Assembly: GCA_027490195.1 (NCBI GenBank)
Contig: JAIXYN010000037.1
Location: 1 to 64,000 of the forward strand
DNA length: 64,000 nt
Direction of reading: 5' to 3'
From: Verrucomicrobiaceae bacterium
GTDB lineage: Bacteria; Verrucomicrobiota; Verrucomicrobiia; Verrucomicrobiales; Verrucomicrobiaceae
Under the pieces are notes generated by a model that was given only the letters and a program-made list of their open reading frames with translations, had not been told where the DNA came from and did no database searches. Every line of letters begins with the position of its first letter. Position 1 is the first letter of the stretch. The position numbers and the translations under genes were made by a program. This document shows positions 32,038-40,385 of this stretch, piece after piece.

Positions 32038-32728
32038 GAGGTATCAAAGCGCCAGGTCCCACCCACTCGCACGATTTCACACACGCTCCGTCAAGGGTCG
32101 CAGCCCAGCGCACGCGCCAGCCGGATATCTCCGTCGCATACTCACGCTCTGCATCTTCATGGTAGGCTGGCTGAGGTTGCAGAGAGAGTGATTCATCGAT
32201 GATAACCCGGACATCCTCCGGTACGCAGCTTTCGCAATCCCAGCGCACAGGCAGACGCGGCGGCGCTTCATCCGCGAAACCACTGCGGGCCTCGGGAACT
32301 GAGTCAGCAAAACGGACGTAGGGTTTGATGTCGAGAATGGGTGTGCCATCCACGAGATCGACACCCGAGACAAACAGGCGCGGCGCGGTATCGCCTTCGA
32401 GTTCCACGCGGTCGAGTTTCACCACGCTGAGCGTCAACCGGTTCGGACGAAACGGAGAGCGTGTGGCAAACACCCCGCGCCGTTCATTGCCCCCGAGCCG
32501 TGGCGGGCGCACGGTGAGGGATGTCGGCTCCTCGGTGACCAGATGAAACTGCGTGATGAGCCACAGGTGGCTGAACTGCTCAATGCCACGCACCGCCTCC
32601 ATGCGCCGATACGCCGGCTCAAACTCCACCACCCCCCAGGCGCTGGGCACCAGCCCGGACTGCCGTGGCACACCGAACTTGTCGGTATAGCACGTGCGCA
32701 GTGTGGCGATGACGTTCAGTGAAATCAT
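32030..32728 (-). CDS. trmO: tRNA m6t6A37 methyltransferase TrmO
   Basis: 232 residues from the ATG at 32728 (MISLNVIATLRTCYTDKFGVPRQSGLVP, the YaeB/TsaA start). Conserved family blocks: QFSHLWLITQFH, TRSPFRPNRLTLSVVKL, VSGVDLVDGTPILDIKPYVRFADSV. Family members methylate N6 of threonylcarbamoyl-adenosine at position 37 of tRNA-Thr, fine-tuning decoding. The gene is first of the minus-strand trmO-phosphotransferase-SH3 unit, with an 8-base overlap to the next. The frame is open further upstream to 32809, but the ATG at 32728 matches the family start. Confidence 0.9.
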   Translation of the reverse strand: MISLNVIATLRTCYTDKFGVPRQSGLVPSAWGVVEFEPAYRRMEAVRGIEQFSHLWLITQFHLVTEEPTSLTVRPPRLGGNERRGVFATRSPFRPNRLTLSVVKLDRVELEGDTAPRLFVSGVDLVDGTPILDIKPYVRFADSVPEARSGFADEAPPRLPVRWDCESCVPEDVRVIIDESLSLQPQPAYHEDAEREYATEISGWRVRWAATLDGACVKSCEWVGPGALIPHD

Positions 32729-32815
32729 AATGCGAAGTGAGCGTGCGCACACTCGTACGCATCCATTTTCTTCATCTCTTGCTGAATCCGGTGGCTGCTT
32801 CATCTTCACCCAGCC

Positions 32816-34138
32816 ATGCCTCCAGCCCGCCTGCTGCTCTCCCTTCTGCTCCTCTCCACCTTAGCACATGCCGAACGCATGAGCTGGCTGGAGAATGACC
32901 GGGTGAAATTGGGCGTGGACCTTGAGCGCGGTGGGGCGATCACCTTTTTGGCAAGCGTGAAGGACGGTGCCAATGTGATCAACAACTTCGATCTCGGGCG
33001 GCAGGTGCAACTTTCGTTTTATTCCGGTCCGGTGCCGTTTGAAGCGAACGGGCAAAAGCCTGCGGAGCACTGGCGGCACATCGGCTGGAATCCCATCCAA
33101 ACGGGCGATGATTTCAAAAACGCCAGCCGCATTCTGGCGCATGAAAACGACGGCAAAAAAATCCACCTCACCTGCGTGCCCCTGCAATGGCCGCTCAACA
33201 ACGTGCCTGGAGAATGCACCTTCGACTCCTGGCTGGAGCTCGACGGCGCTGTGGTCAAGGCGCGGGCGCGGCTCACCAACAAGCGCAGTGACAGCACGCA
33301 GTATCCCGCACGTTTGCAAGAGCTCCCCGCTGTGTATGCCAATGCTGCGTTTCCACGCGTGATCAGCTACTTGAATGACAAGCCCTTCACGCAAGATGCG
33401 GTATCCGCCGCACCCACGCCGCATGGCAAACACCCCTGGTCCCTCTGGACCGGCACTGAAGGCTGGGCTGCACTCCTCGATGAAAAAGATTACGGCCTCG
33501 GCCTCATCACCCCAGGTCGTGTACACTTCACCGGCGGCTTTGCCGGCAAGCCCGGCCCCAATGACACACATGGCAACAGCACCGGCTATCTCGCCGGCCA
33601 GGGCCTTGAGATTCTCGATCACAACATCGTCTATGAATTCCGCTACGAGCTCGTGCTCGGTACCGTGCAGGAGATCCGCGCTCGTGCGGCCACACATCGC
33701 CCGCAGGGACAACCCACCTGGAACTTCACGCAGGACCGCCAGAGCTGGCATTACCAAAACGCTCGGGATGCTGGCTGGCCGTCCAAGGAACATCTGCAGG
33801 TGCTGCTGGAGCAGGACGATCCGCAGCTCATCAGCCCGCTAACCTTCTGGCAGGCGGCCGATGCGCCGTATCTCATCATCGATGCCGCCTTCCACACGAA
33901 GCAAAAGCAGGGCACCGTGATGTGGCAGTCGCATGGCCAGCAGGGGTTTTCATCTGCAAATGTCACTTCCTTTCCCCTCGTTGCGGATGGCGAGTTTCAC
34001 CGCCTTGTCATCCCCTTGTCTTCCATCGCCTCCTACCACGGCGGCATGCTGCGCCTGCGGATCGACCCCGTGGGCAGCGCCGAAACAGGCGCATGGATGA
34101 AGGTGCGGAGCATTCGCTTGGCGGCCAAGCCGGATTGA
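32816..34138 (+). CDS. Secreted protein of unknown function (carbohydrate-binding-like)
   Basis: 440 residues with a Sec leader ending LAHAERMSWLEN. The middle has the galactose-mutarotase-like string ERGGAITFLASVKDGANVINNFDLGRQ, often seen in Verrucomicrobia proteins with a beta-sandwich/mutarotase-like fold, and Trp-rich segments (PWSLWTGTEGWAALLDEKDYGLG). The C-terminus has EFHRLVIPLSSIASYHGGMLRLRIDPVGS, a lectin-like beta-sandwich ending. It may bind or modify sugars in the periplasm. No catalytic residues are assigned. Confidence 0.65.
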   Translation: MPPARLLLSLLLLSTLAHAERMSWLENDRVKLGVDLERGGAITFLASVKDGANVINNFDLGRQVQLSFYSGPVPFEANGQKPAEHWRHIGWNPIQTGDDFKNASRILAHENDGKKIHLTCVPLQWPLNNVPGECTFDSWLELDGAVVKARARLTNKRSDSTQYPARLQELPAVYANAAFPRVISYLNDKPFTQDAVSAAPTPHGKHPWSLWTGTEGWAALLDEKDYGLGLITPGRVHFTGGFAGKPGPNDTHGNSTGYLAGQGLEILDHNIVYEFRYELVLGTVQEIRARAATHRPQGQPTWNFTQDRQSWHYQNARDAGWPSKEHLQVLLEQDDPQLISPLTFWQAADAPYLIIDAAFHTKQKQGTVMWQSHGQQGFSSANVTSFPLVADGEFHRLVIPLSSIASYHGGMLRLRIDPVGSAETGAWMKVRSIRLAAKPD

Positions 34139-34160
34139 CAGGGCCTGGCAAATCTGCCCC

Positions 34161-35255
34161 TCACCCCACGATCCGCCACGTCAGCTCCATGCCCATACCC
34201 ACCGGCAGAGGCGTCACCGGTCCCGCAGGCGTCTCCAGCAGCGTCATGGTCTGCGCCACCTTGTCCATCTGAAACCGCTGCTCCGACACTGGGAACCCAT
34301 AAAATCCCGGCCCATTGGTGCAAAGAAACCGCTCCAGCAGTGCCTGCCCCTCCGCCGTGCCGAGATCCACACCCGCCTCTTCAAACGCCATGGCATAGAG
34401 CTGCGGCGCACAGCCTCCGGTGAAGCAACCCGCCGCACAGCCGCAGGCCGTCGCCTTGGTCGTATGCGGCGCGCTGTCCGTGCCCGCAAAAAACTTCGTC
34501 TGCCCGACCGTCGTCACCGCATGTCTCAATGCCGCGCGATCCTCCTGAAACTTCACAATCGGCAGGCAGTACAGGTGGTACTTCAGCCCCTGAATCAGAT
34601 GCCCAAGCGTGTACAGCAGGTGCTGCGGCGTGATCGTCGCACCCACATGCTCCGGTGCATGTGCCACAAACTCCGCCGCCGTCCGCGTGGTGATGTGCTC
34701 GCACACAATCCGCAGCTTCGGATGCGCCGCCAGCAGGCGCGGCATACGCTCCGTGTAAAAGCGCGTCTCCGCATTCTGCTGGGCGTCGATGTAGTCCGGC
34801 CCGCTCAGCGCATGCTGCTCTCCATGAATGCACAGCACAATGCCATGCTCCTCCATCGCCCGCAGCACCTCACCGCCGATCAGATCATCCATCGGCATCC
34901 CATGCTCCGCATTCGTCGTCCCATGCGGCGGGTAGTACTTGCAGGCCCGCAGCAATCCCGAGGCCGCGCCTTCACGGATCATCGCCGCCGACGTCTGCCG
35001 CGTCAGGTACAGCGGCACTATCAACTGTTCAAACCCATCCGCCCCCGCCGCCCGCAGTTCCTCCGAGTAGCTCTCAATCGACCAGCCATCGCTCTGCGCC
35101 GCCCCAGAGATCCGCGACACCGGCGGTTGCGTGTTCGGCATCGCCAGCGCCCCAGCACAGCCCATGTCGAGGTGTGCTTGGACATACGAACCCATCGCCG
35201 GGCCTTGGCGGAAATGCGTGTGGAGATCGAACCAGCGGGGGAGAGTCAGTGTCAT
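34161..35255 (-). CDS. pyrC: Dihydroorotase (PyrC type)
   Basis: 364 residues from the ATG at 35255, chosen because GGAAAGAACC precedes it as a possible ribosome-binding site. HxH metal motif: WFDLHTHFRQGPAM; other blocks: MPNTQPP, CKYYPPHGTTNAEHG with the carbamylated Lys region, CIHGEQ, CEHITTRTAAEF, ITPQHLLYTLG and FAGTDSAPHTT with the catalytic Asp. This is the class II (E. coli PyrC) lineage. It makes dihydroorotate in pyrimidine synthesis. It is not next to other pyr genes (carB is at 40386). Confidence 0.92.
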   Translation of the reverse strand: MTLTLPRWFDLHTHFRQGPAMGSYVQAHLDMGCAGALAMPNTQPPVSRISGAAQSDGWSIESYSEELRAAGADGFEQLIVPLYLTRQTSAAMIREGAASGLLRACKYYPPHGTTNAEHGMPMDDLIGGEVLRAMEEHGIVLCIHGEQHALSGPDYIDAQQNAETRFYTERMPRLLAAHPKLRIVCEHITTRTAAEFVAHAPEHVGATITPQHLLYTLGHLIQGLKYHLYCLPIVKFQEDRAALRHAVTTVGQTKFFAGTDSAPHTTKATACGCAAGCFTGGCAPQLYAMAFEEAGVDLGTAEGQALLERFLCTNGPGFYGFPVSEQRFQMDKVAQTMTLLETPAGPVTPLPVGMGMELTWRIVG

Positions 35256-35405
35256 GGTTCTTTCCATAGCGTGAGCTATGAAGGTGGCAAGAAAGGAGCG
35301 CGGAGACTCATGTGCTCTTCTCTGCACTTTGGCGTGACTTCATGAGGGGAATGTGCCAAACACGTGGCAGCAAATCACCCGCTAAATCGCATCTTGATTC
35401 CTTCC

Positions 35406-36281
35406 ATGAACTCGAACCCACTTTCCCGCCGCACTTTTCTTGGCACCGCAGTCGCAGCCGCCGCCGGCCTCACCCTTCCGCGTCGCGCTTCTGCCGCAGA
35501 CAAGCCCAGCTCCGTCTTTGGCGGCGTGCGCATCGGCTGCATCACCTACAGCTACCGTAGCTCGGCGAAGACAGCCGAGGAAACACTCAAGGCTCTTGTT
35601 GATGACGGCCTCAGCGAGACCGAGCTCATGGGCGGGCCCATCCAGGACTTCACTGGTATTAAAGGCAAAGCCACGGACGCAGAGCGTGAGCTGCAGCTGG
35701 TGAAGTGCCGGGAGCTGCGGAAGATGTACAACGATGCGGGCGTCAACATTCACATCCACAAGATGGGCTTCGGGCAGTCGAATGAGGAAATCGAGTTCAG
35801 CTTCCTGGTGGCCAAGGCGCTGGGATGCACCGGCGTGACCACCGAGCGCAATGCCATCCTCGCCGCGCGCGTCGCACCGTTTGCCGACAAGCACCAGATC
35901 TGGGTCGGGTTTCACAACCACACCAACAACCTGCCTGAGATGGACAAATTCGATTCCATCCTGGATCTCGGCCAGTACATCGGCTTCAACCTCGACATCG
36001 GCCACTATGTCGCCGGCACGAAGGGCAAGTCGCCGATTCCAGTGCTGGAAAAGTACCACGACCGCATCGTGAACCTGCACCTGAAGGACCGCACCGCCGA
36101 CGGTGGCAACGTGGCCTGGGGCCAGGGCCAGACCCCAATCAAGGAAGTGCTGCAACTGATGAAAAAGGAAAAGTGGACCTTCCCCGCCGAGATCGAGCTG
36201 GAATACAAAATCCCCGAAGGCTCCACCGCCGTCGCCGAAGTCGCCAAGTGCGTCCAGTATTGCAAAGAAGCGCTGGCGTGA
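35406..36281 (+). CDS. Tat-exported sugar-phosphate isomerase/epimerase-like protein
   Basis: 291 residues starting at 35406 with a Tat leader (MNSNPLSRRTFLGTAVAAAAG). The TIM-barrel metal motifs are visible: GLSETELMGGP, INIHIHKMGFG, QIWVGFHNHTNN, GFNLDIGHYVAG and IVNLHLKDRT. Like its paralogue at 53265 it is exported as a folded, probably metal-loaded protein, and its likely role is on keto-sugars outside the cytoplasm. The substrate is unknown. A short intergenic region with no clear promoter precedes it. Confidence 0.85.
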   Translation: MNSNPLSRRTFLGTAVAAAAGLTLPRRASAADKPSSVFGGVRIGCITYSYRSSAKTAEETLKALVDDGLSETELMGGPIQDFTGIKGKATDAERELQLVKCRELRKMYNDAGVNIHIHKMGFGQSNEEIEFSFLVAKALGCTGVTTERNAILAARVAPFADKHQIWVGFHNHTNNLPEMDKFDSILDLGQYIGFNLDIGHYVAGTKGKSPIPVLEKYHDRIVNLHLKDRTADGGNVAWGQGQTPIKEVLQLMKKEKWTFPAEIELEYKIPEGSTAVAEVAKCVQYCKEALA

Positions 36282-36417
36282 GCAGCGTTGGAGGGGAACG
36301 CAGACACTCTTGTCCGCCTCCCCTAAATGGCGGCGAAGCCGCGTAGCCAAAGGGGGCCGGTCAAGCTGCGTAGCCGCGAAGCGAATGACCATGCACCTCG
36401 AAATGGCCGCCAGCACG

Positions 36418-36795
36418 CTATTCAAAACTCTTGCTGATCTCGGCATGCGCCGCCGCCACTGCGGCCTCGCGCCCGCGGGCCTTGGCATACCGCACCTCAA
36501 AACTCCCCGGCTCCTCCGAGCCCATGAGCAAATGCCGCGCCTCACCGACCAGCGCATCCATCCGCTCTTTCGAGATCGGCGGCTTCTCCTCCATCGCCTC
36601 ATCCATCATCACCACCAACTGCGAGAGCTGCCGCAGCCACGCAAAGCGCTCGCTCTCCATGAGCAGTTGCAGAAACTGCATCGGCGACTCTATGACATTC
36701 CCTTCCTTCTCATACGCCGCCCGCTCGGCATTCATGAGCAGCTTGTGGAGGCTGAGGAGCTGGTTGCGAAGGGCAGGCAGAGGATGGTCGTTCAT
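36418..36795 (-). CDS. Small helical protein of unknown function
   Basis: 125 residues from the ATG at 36795 (MNDHPLPALRNQLLSLHKLLMNAERAAYEKE); the longer frame to 37071 adds a low-quality N-terminus. The protein is charged and helix-rich (MQFLQLLMESERFAWLRQLSQLVVMMDEAMEE) with a C-terminal Ala/Glu helix. It resembles small Verrucomicrobia regulators but no family is recognised. It stands alone between the isomerase and the PSD-like gene. Confidence 0.6.
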   Translation of the reverse strand: MNDHPLPALRNQLLSLHKLLMNAERAAYEKEGNVIESPMQFLQLLMESERFAWLRQLSQLVVMMDEAMEEKPPISKERMDALVGEARHLLMGSEEPGSFEVRYAKARGREAAVAAAHAEISKSFE

Positions 36796-37357
36796 GAATG
36801 TTCCATAATGCAGGTTCTCTGTGTCCTCCATCCATTCTGAAACAGTACTGCCCCGCCCCCAGCTCAATACTATTCCCTCACCAAGAACCGACGACTTCAT
36901 ATCTTGAGAAAGAAATTGAGGCAATTTCATCATGCTGGTTGGCAAGGGAAATTTCGGCCTGCATTTGTTTTGAAGGTCTCGCGAACCAAGGTCTGCAAAT
37001 CTCAATGAGATCGCGATGGAATGGAATCTCGGCAAACTTTTTTCAAGGTATATAACGTAAAGAAACTCCACCGGGCACTTCTGAGCAAGCCAGCGAAGCC
37101 CAAGCTCTCCAAGGCCTCAGCCTGAGCCTGCTGAGGGTGTCCCTGCTGATCCTGCCTAGCGGGGATTCGATGGATGGACGGATTCCGTCAATTCGGATTC
37201 AGTGAGCGGCTTTCTGGCAAGCAGTTGCACACCCCACACTGACCCGTTCCCCAGAGTAGAATGCTAGATGCCGGAAACGCCGCAGAGGATGATGTCTTGT
37301 GCATCAAACCTTTGCGGTGTTTCAATCTGCGCTGTGTCGAGTGGTCCCCGGGGGGGC
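36796..37357. other. Gene-free gap with one hairpin
   Basis: No convincing gene. A 7-bp perfect hairpin, cctcagc (37115-37121) and gctgagg (37130-37136), lies here without a U-tract. The rest shows no structure that I can support. Confidence 0.4.
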
Positions 37358-38740
37358 TTAGTCCACTGTGGCGATGGCGGTGTTCACCCGCATGTTGTAC
37401 TGCGCGTCAATCCCAGGCGTCTGGCCATAGAAGTTGAAGTTAAGATTCACGCCGGGCTGAAACACCAGGCAGTGGGTGGAGCCGCCAAAGTGAAACATGC
37501 CTAGCTGATCTCCCTTGTTCACATGCTGGCCCACACTGACGGTGATCTGAGAACTCGACACCTCAGCCATGCCCACGGCGATGAAGGCCAGCAGACCGAT
37601 CTGCGGATTGTCCGCCTTGATCAAGATGATAGCACGCGTGGCCACGGCGGTGAGAAAGGCCTGGGATTCATTGGGCGCGCTGGTGTCTGGGCCGGCGGGG
37701 TCGGCAAAGCCTGTGTAGTAGTTTTCCAGGTAGTAGGAGCCGCTGACCACCCAGGCCTTGGTGATGGTGCCGCTGATGGGGCTGTTCCACCGGTGAAAGC
37801 TCAGCGCGCTCAGGAAAGCCTGATACACCGTCCCTCCGTAAAACTGCGCGGCCTCATCGCAGAAGTCGAGCATATTGGACAGCGAGTAGGGCTGGCCTTT
37901 GAGCCAGAACTCGTCATCTTGCTGCACATTCGGCACCACCTGTAGCGGCGCAGATTCACAGGCGTTAACGATCACGGTATCATCCCCCGGGGCGGAGACA
38001 GGGCGCACGCCGTCCTGGAAGAGGCGCGTGAAGAAGTCGTCCCACGACTGGAAGCCATAGTTTGGCAAGCTGGGGTCACAGTTGAAGATCTCGGCAAAGG
38101 TTGCGGGGGTGGGGTTTGGGCCGTCTCCAAGCGCGGACTGCGCCACCTGCACCATTTCCTCCTGGGCCAGCGAGCCGAGCCAGGGCACGATCTCCGTCTG
38201 AGGGTCCAGCGGGCTGGGCGGCTGAGAGAGCACGTAGCAGGAGCCAGAGGAGGTGAGGAACTGCGACCAGTACTGGAGGATCTTTTTGAACTGCTGATTC
38301 ACCAGCGCATTGGAAAAGAAAGCGTAGCCTGCGTCGGTGCCCATGGGGTAGTCGAGCAACGCATTGATGGGAAAGCCGATCAAGCCGGAAGGCTGCAGGG
38401 AGGCCCCTGCGGTCACCTGCTGATAGGCCTCTGGCGCGGTCTGCATGATGGCATTGAGCAGCTGTAGAAAATCGGCAAAGTCCTGCACCGTGGACTGCCC
38501 AAGCGGATCTACAGGCTCGTATTCCAGCGCCTGAGTGAACATGTCATCCGCCAGGCTTTGCAGCCCTGCATCCATCGCCACTAGGTCCGAAAAATCCTGG
38601 ATGGGAGCCACGAGGGTGTCATTGAGTTGCAGCGCGCGCTTCCGTAGGCGTCGGATCCAACTGCGGATGGGGGCGCGATCTTTTGGCAGCCAGCCACCGG
38701 GGCGGGCTTTGACTTGGGTTTGGACAGCAGGTTTGGACAT
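37358..38740 (-). CDS. Phosphatidylserine-decarboxylase-family protein
   Basis: 460 residues from the ATG at 38740 (MSKPAVQTQVKARPGGWLP), which has AAGGAGTTCCACCC before it; the longer frame is less likely. The N-terminal 200 residues resemble the PSDC N-terminal domain found with some decarboxylases, and the C-terminal catalytic part has SFHRWNSPISGTITKAWVV and FHFGGSTHCLVF, where GGST is at the position of the LGST autocleavage site that makes the pyruvoyl group. It should process phosphatidylserine or a related amino acid; family members may also act in natural-product pathways. It is isolated here. Confidence 0.75.
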   Translation of the reverse strand: MSKPAVQTQVKARPGGWLPKDRAPIRSWIRRLRKRALQLNDTLVAPIQDFSDLVAMDAGLQSLADDMFTQALEYEPVDPLGQSTVQDFADFLQLLNAIMQTAPEAYQQVTAGASLQPSGLIGFPINALLDYPMGTDAGYAFFSNALVNQQFKKILQYWSQFLTSSGSCYVLSQPPSPLDPQTEIVPWLGSLAQEEMVQVAQSALGDGPNPTPATFAEIFNCDPSLPNYGFQSWDDFFTRLFQDGVRPVSAPGDDTVIVNACESAPLQVVPNVQQDDEFWLKGQPYSLSNMLDFCDEAAQFYGGTVYQAFLSALSFHRWNSPISGTITKAWVVSGSYYLENYYTGFADPAGPDTSAPNESQAFLTAVATRAIILIKADNPQIGLLAFIAVGMAEVSSSQITVSVGQHVNKGDQLGMFHFGGSTHCLVFQPGVNLNFNFYGQTPGIDAQYNMRVNTAIATVD

Positions 38741-39439
38741 GGGTGGAACTCCTTGTTGGGATGTGGTTGTGAGTTGGTGGCGCTGACGGGAAAAAGGGGC
38801 GAAAGCCAGTGGGCGGGCTGCGGCACGCAACCGCGGCGTGGAATTGCGTGGTAAGTAGCGGGGCACCTGCTAAGAAATTGCTTTTAACGTGGCAAGCGTA
38901 GAGAGGTGAGTATGAATGCAGAATATTTAATATCGCATGCCTAATATCGTATGACGAATGGAAGCCCTGATTGTCGGTTTCAGGAAATTTTTGATTCGAT
39001 TGAGTGTGGATAAAGCATGATTCATAATGCTAATACAGCATTCGTTAGTGTATATTTACTACACTCTGTGTAAAGTTTTTTTCGGCGGGTTTTCGTGTGC
39101 GTGCGTCGGCACCAAGCCATCGCGAGCGTATCGGGCCCCGTTGCCGTGTTCGAATCTACATCGAGGACAAAGCCAATCTCTGCACTGGTTCCCTTCATGC
39201 ATCGGGTTTCGAGTTCAGACAGCGAGTTGGCGGCTTCTTCAAGTCGGTTGAAGTAGCGCCATCGCTTGCAGGCGAGATTGGCATATTCGGTTGAGTCTTT
39301 GGCCGCAGCCGCATTGACATGGTCTCGCCCCACCCGCCAAACACGAAGGCGGCCTACATCGCTCGGAATACCAAAAAGAATATAAATACGACGTTCACCG
39401 TATTGAGGATGTTCTGAGCGCTGAATACGATCTCAGGCA
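38741..39439. other. Gap with AT-rich stretch and an uncertain minus-strand frame
   Basis: A 700-base gap. About 38880-39060 is clearly AT-richer than its surroundings and has a doubled taatatcg(c/t)atg motif near 38928-38953. A GTG-started minus-strand frame at 39022-39333 is listed separately. No RNA gene is evident. Confidence 0.45.
39022..39333 (-). CDS. Possible small hypothetical protein
   Basis: 103 residues with a GTG start (MGRDHVNAAAAKDSTEYANLACKRWRYFN) and a Cys/Arg-rich C-terminus (WCRRTHTKTRRKKLYTEC). The composition is plausible for a gene of foreign origin, but no family or ribosome-binding site is seen. It lies beside the AT-rich segment and near the carB islet, so it may belong to the same acquired block. 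Confidence 0.25.
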   Translation of the reverse strand: MGRDHVNAAAAKDSTEYANLACKRWRYFNRLEEAANSLSELETRCMKGTSAEIGFVLDVDSNTATGPDTLAMAWCRRTHTKTRRKKLYTECSKYTLTNAVLAL

Positions 39440-39683
39440 TGATGATACTCCTGCAACGCCCGCACCTGCACCTAGGTCCCCTGCAATGACTTGATCGCCC
39501 GCAGTGCGGCATCGGCACCACGCAGTGTCGTCATGATCGGAATGCAGTTCTGCATGGAGGCCGTGCGAATTTTGATCTCATCCTCACGCGGTTTTTTGCC
39601 GCTGGGGGTGTTGATGACGAGGGCCATGTCCTTATTCTTCATCAGGTCGAAAACGTTCGGGTGTCTGCTGCTGGCGAGTTTGG
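39440..39683 (-). pseudogene. Duplicate of the carB 3' end (last ~80 codons)
   Basis: Positions 39440-39683 match 40390-40633, the last 244 bp of carB coding strand, at about nine bases in ten by eye with no length difference, 950 bp apart and in the same orientation. The frame still reads as a carB tail but no ATG or upstream carB sequence is present. It lies on the far side of the PIN toxin and its partner, as one would expect for an insertion that regenerated or carried in a gene end. Confidence 0.9.
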
Positions 39684-39684
39684 C

Positions 39685-39876
39685 TCAGGGTTTGGCAGGA
39701 ACGAGTCTGGCTTGGGTGCGGACGATGCGATCTCCCATCTGCTTCTCCCGCTCTCGCAGGGCATCGCCGAGCTTCTTCTGGTCGTGACCAAACTCAGACG
39801 TGAGCTTGCGCCGGATGGCGCGCAGCCACTCGAGGTCGTCGGTGTCGGGGTTGGGCGGTGTGGGTGCAGTTGTCAT
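39685..39876 (-). CDS. Small protein partnered with the PIN toxin (probable antitoxin)
   Basis: 63 residues (MTTAPTPPNPDTDDLEWLRAIRRKLTSEFGHDQKK), a charged, likely helical protein. The start overlaps the toxin stop by 4 bases (39873-39876), the same toxin-first order as in the pair at 5549-6198, though the antitoxin is unrelated in sequence. It ends two bases from the carB duplicate. Antitoxin role is inferred from position. Confidence 0.65.
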   Translation of the reverse strand: MTTAPTPPNPDTDDLEWLRAIRRKLTSEFGHDQKKLGDALREREKQMGDRIVRTQARLVPAKP

Positions 39877-40355
39877 GGGTCAACTCCTGACTCTAGCAGA
39901 TGATACGGCGTGATGAGCTGGGGCGTTGCAAAACCTAGCCCCTCGTTCACATGACGAATGTGCTCGCTCTTGTTGGCATTGGCAATGTGTTTGCAGTTCC
40001 ACGAGGCCAGAATATCGCATTTCCAAAACGTGGCGACTGCCAGGTGTCGGGCATCCCCGTCAGCATCCGCAGGCATGACTTTATGGGCTATGTAGCACTC
40101 GACCATCTCATCGATCTCAGAAGCGGATTGCAGCAGCCGCAGATCTTGCAGCAAATCCAGGCACTCCGACCTTTTTGGCTCCGGCGTTTCTTCAAGTTCT
40201 CGAATCACCCAGAGCGAGGAGACCAATTCGTTCTGCCACTTCGCCAGATCCCACCATTCGCGAGTCCATTCACGGCGAGCCTGAATTTGTGCCCCTGGCC
40301 GAGTTTCAAAATAGAAACTCGGGATGCTGGTCTCGATGTAGATGAGCTGGTTCAT
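39873..40355 (-). CDS. PIN-domain toxin
   Basis: 160 residues from the ATG at 40355 (MNQLIYIETSIPSFYFETRPGAQI); a TTG nine bases earlier is also possible. The N-terminal YIETSIPSFYFETR replaces the first PIN Asp by Glu, a known variant group; the middle has VIRELEETPEPKRSECLDLL and the C-terminus DADGDARHLAVATFWKCDILASWNCKHIAN, giving the distal acidic residues and the W-N-C-K-H motif. Probable RNA-cleaving toxin. It sits 30 bases after the carB stop on the same strand, so it can be expressed from the carB transcript. Confidence 0.8.
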   Translation of the reverse strand: MNQLIYIETSIPSFYFETRPGAQIQARREWTREWWDLAKWQNELVSSLWVIRELEETPEPKRSECLDLLQDLRLLQSASEIDEMVECYIAHKVMPADADGDARHLAVATFWKCDILASWNCKHIANANKSEHIRHVNEGLGFATPQLITPYHLLESGVDP

Positions 40356-40385
40356 GGTCTGCAAGGCCTCGAGTGCCTCTCGAAG

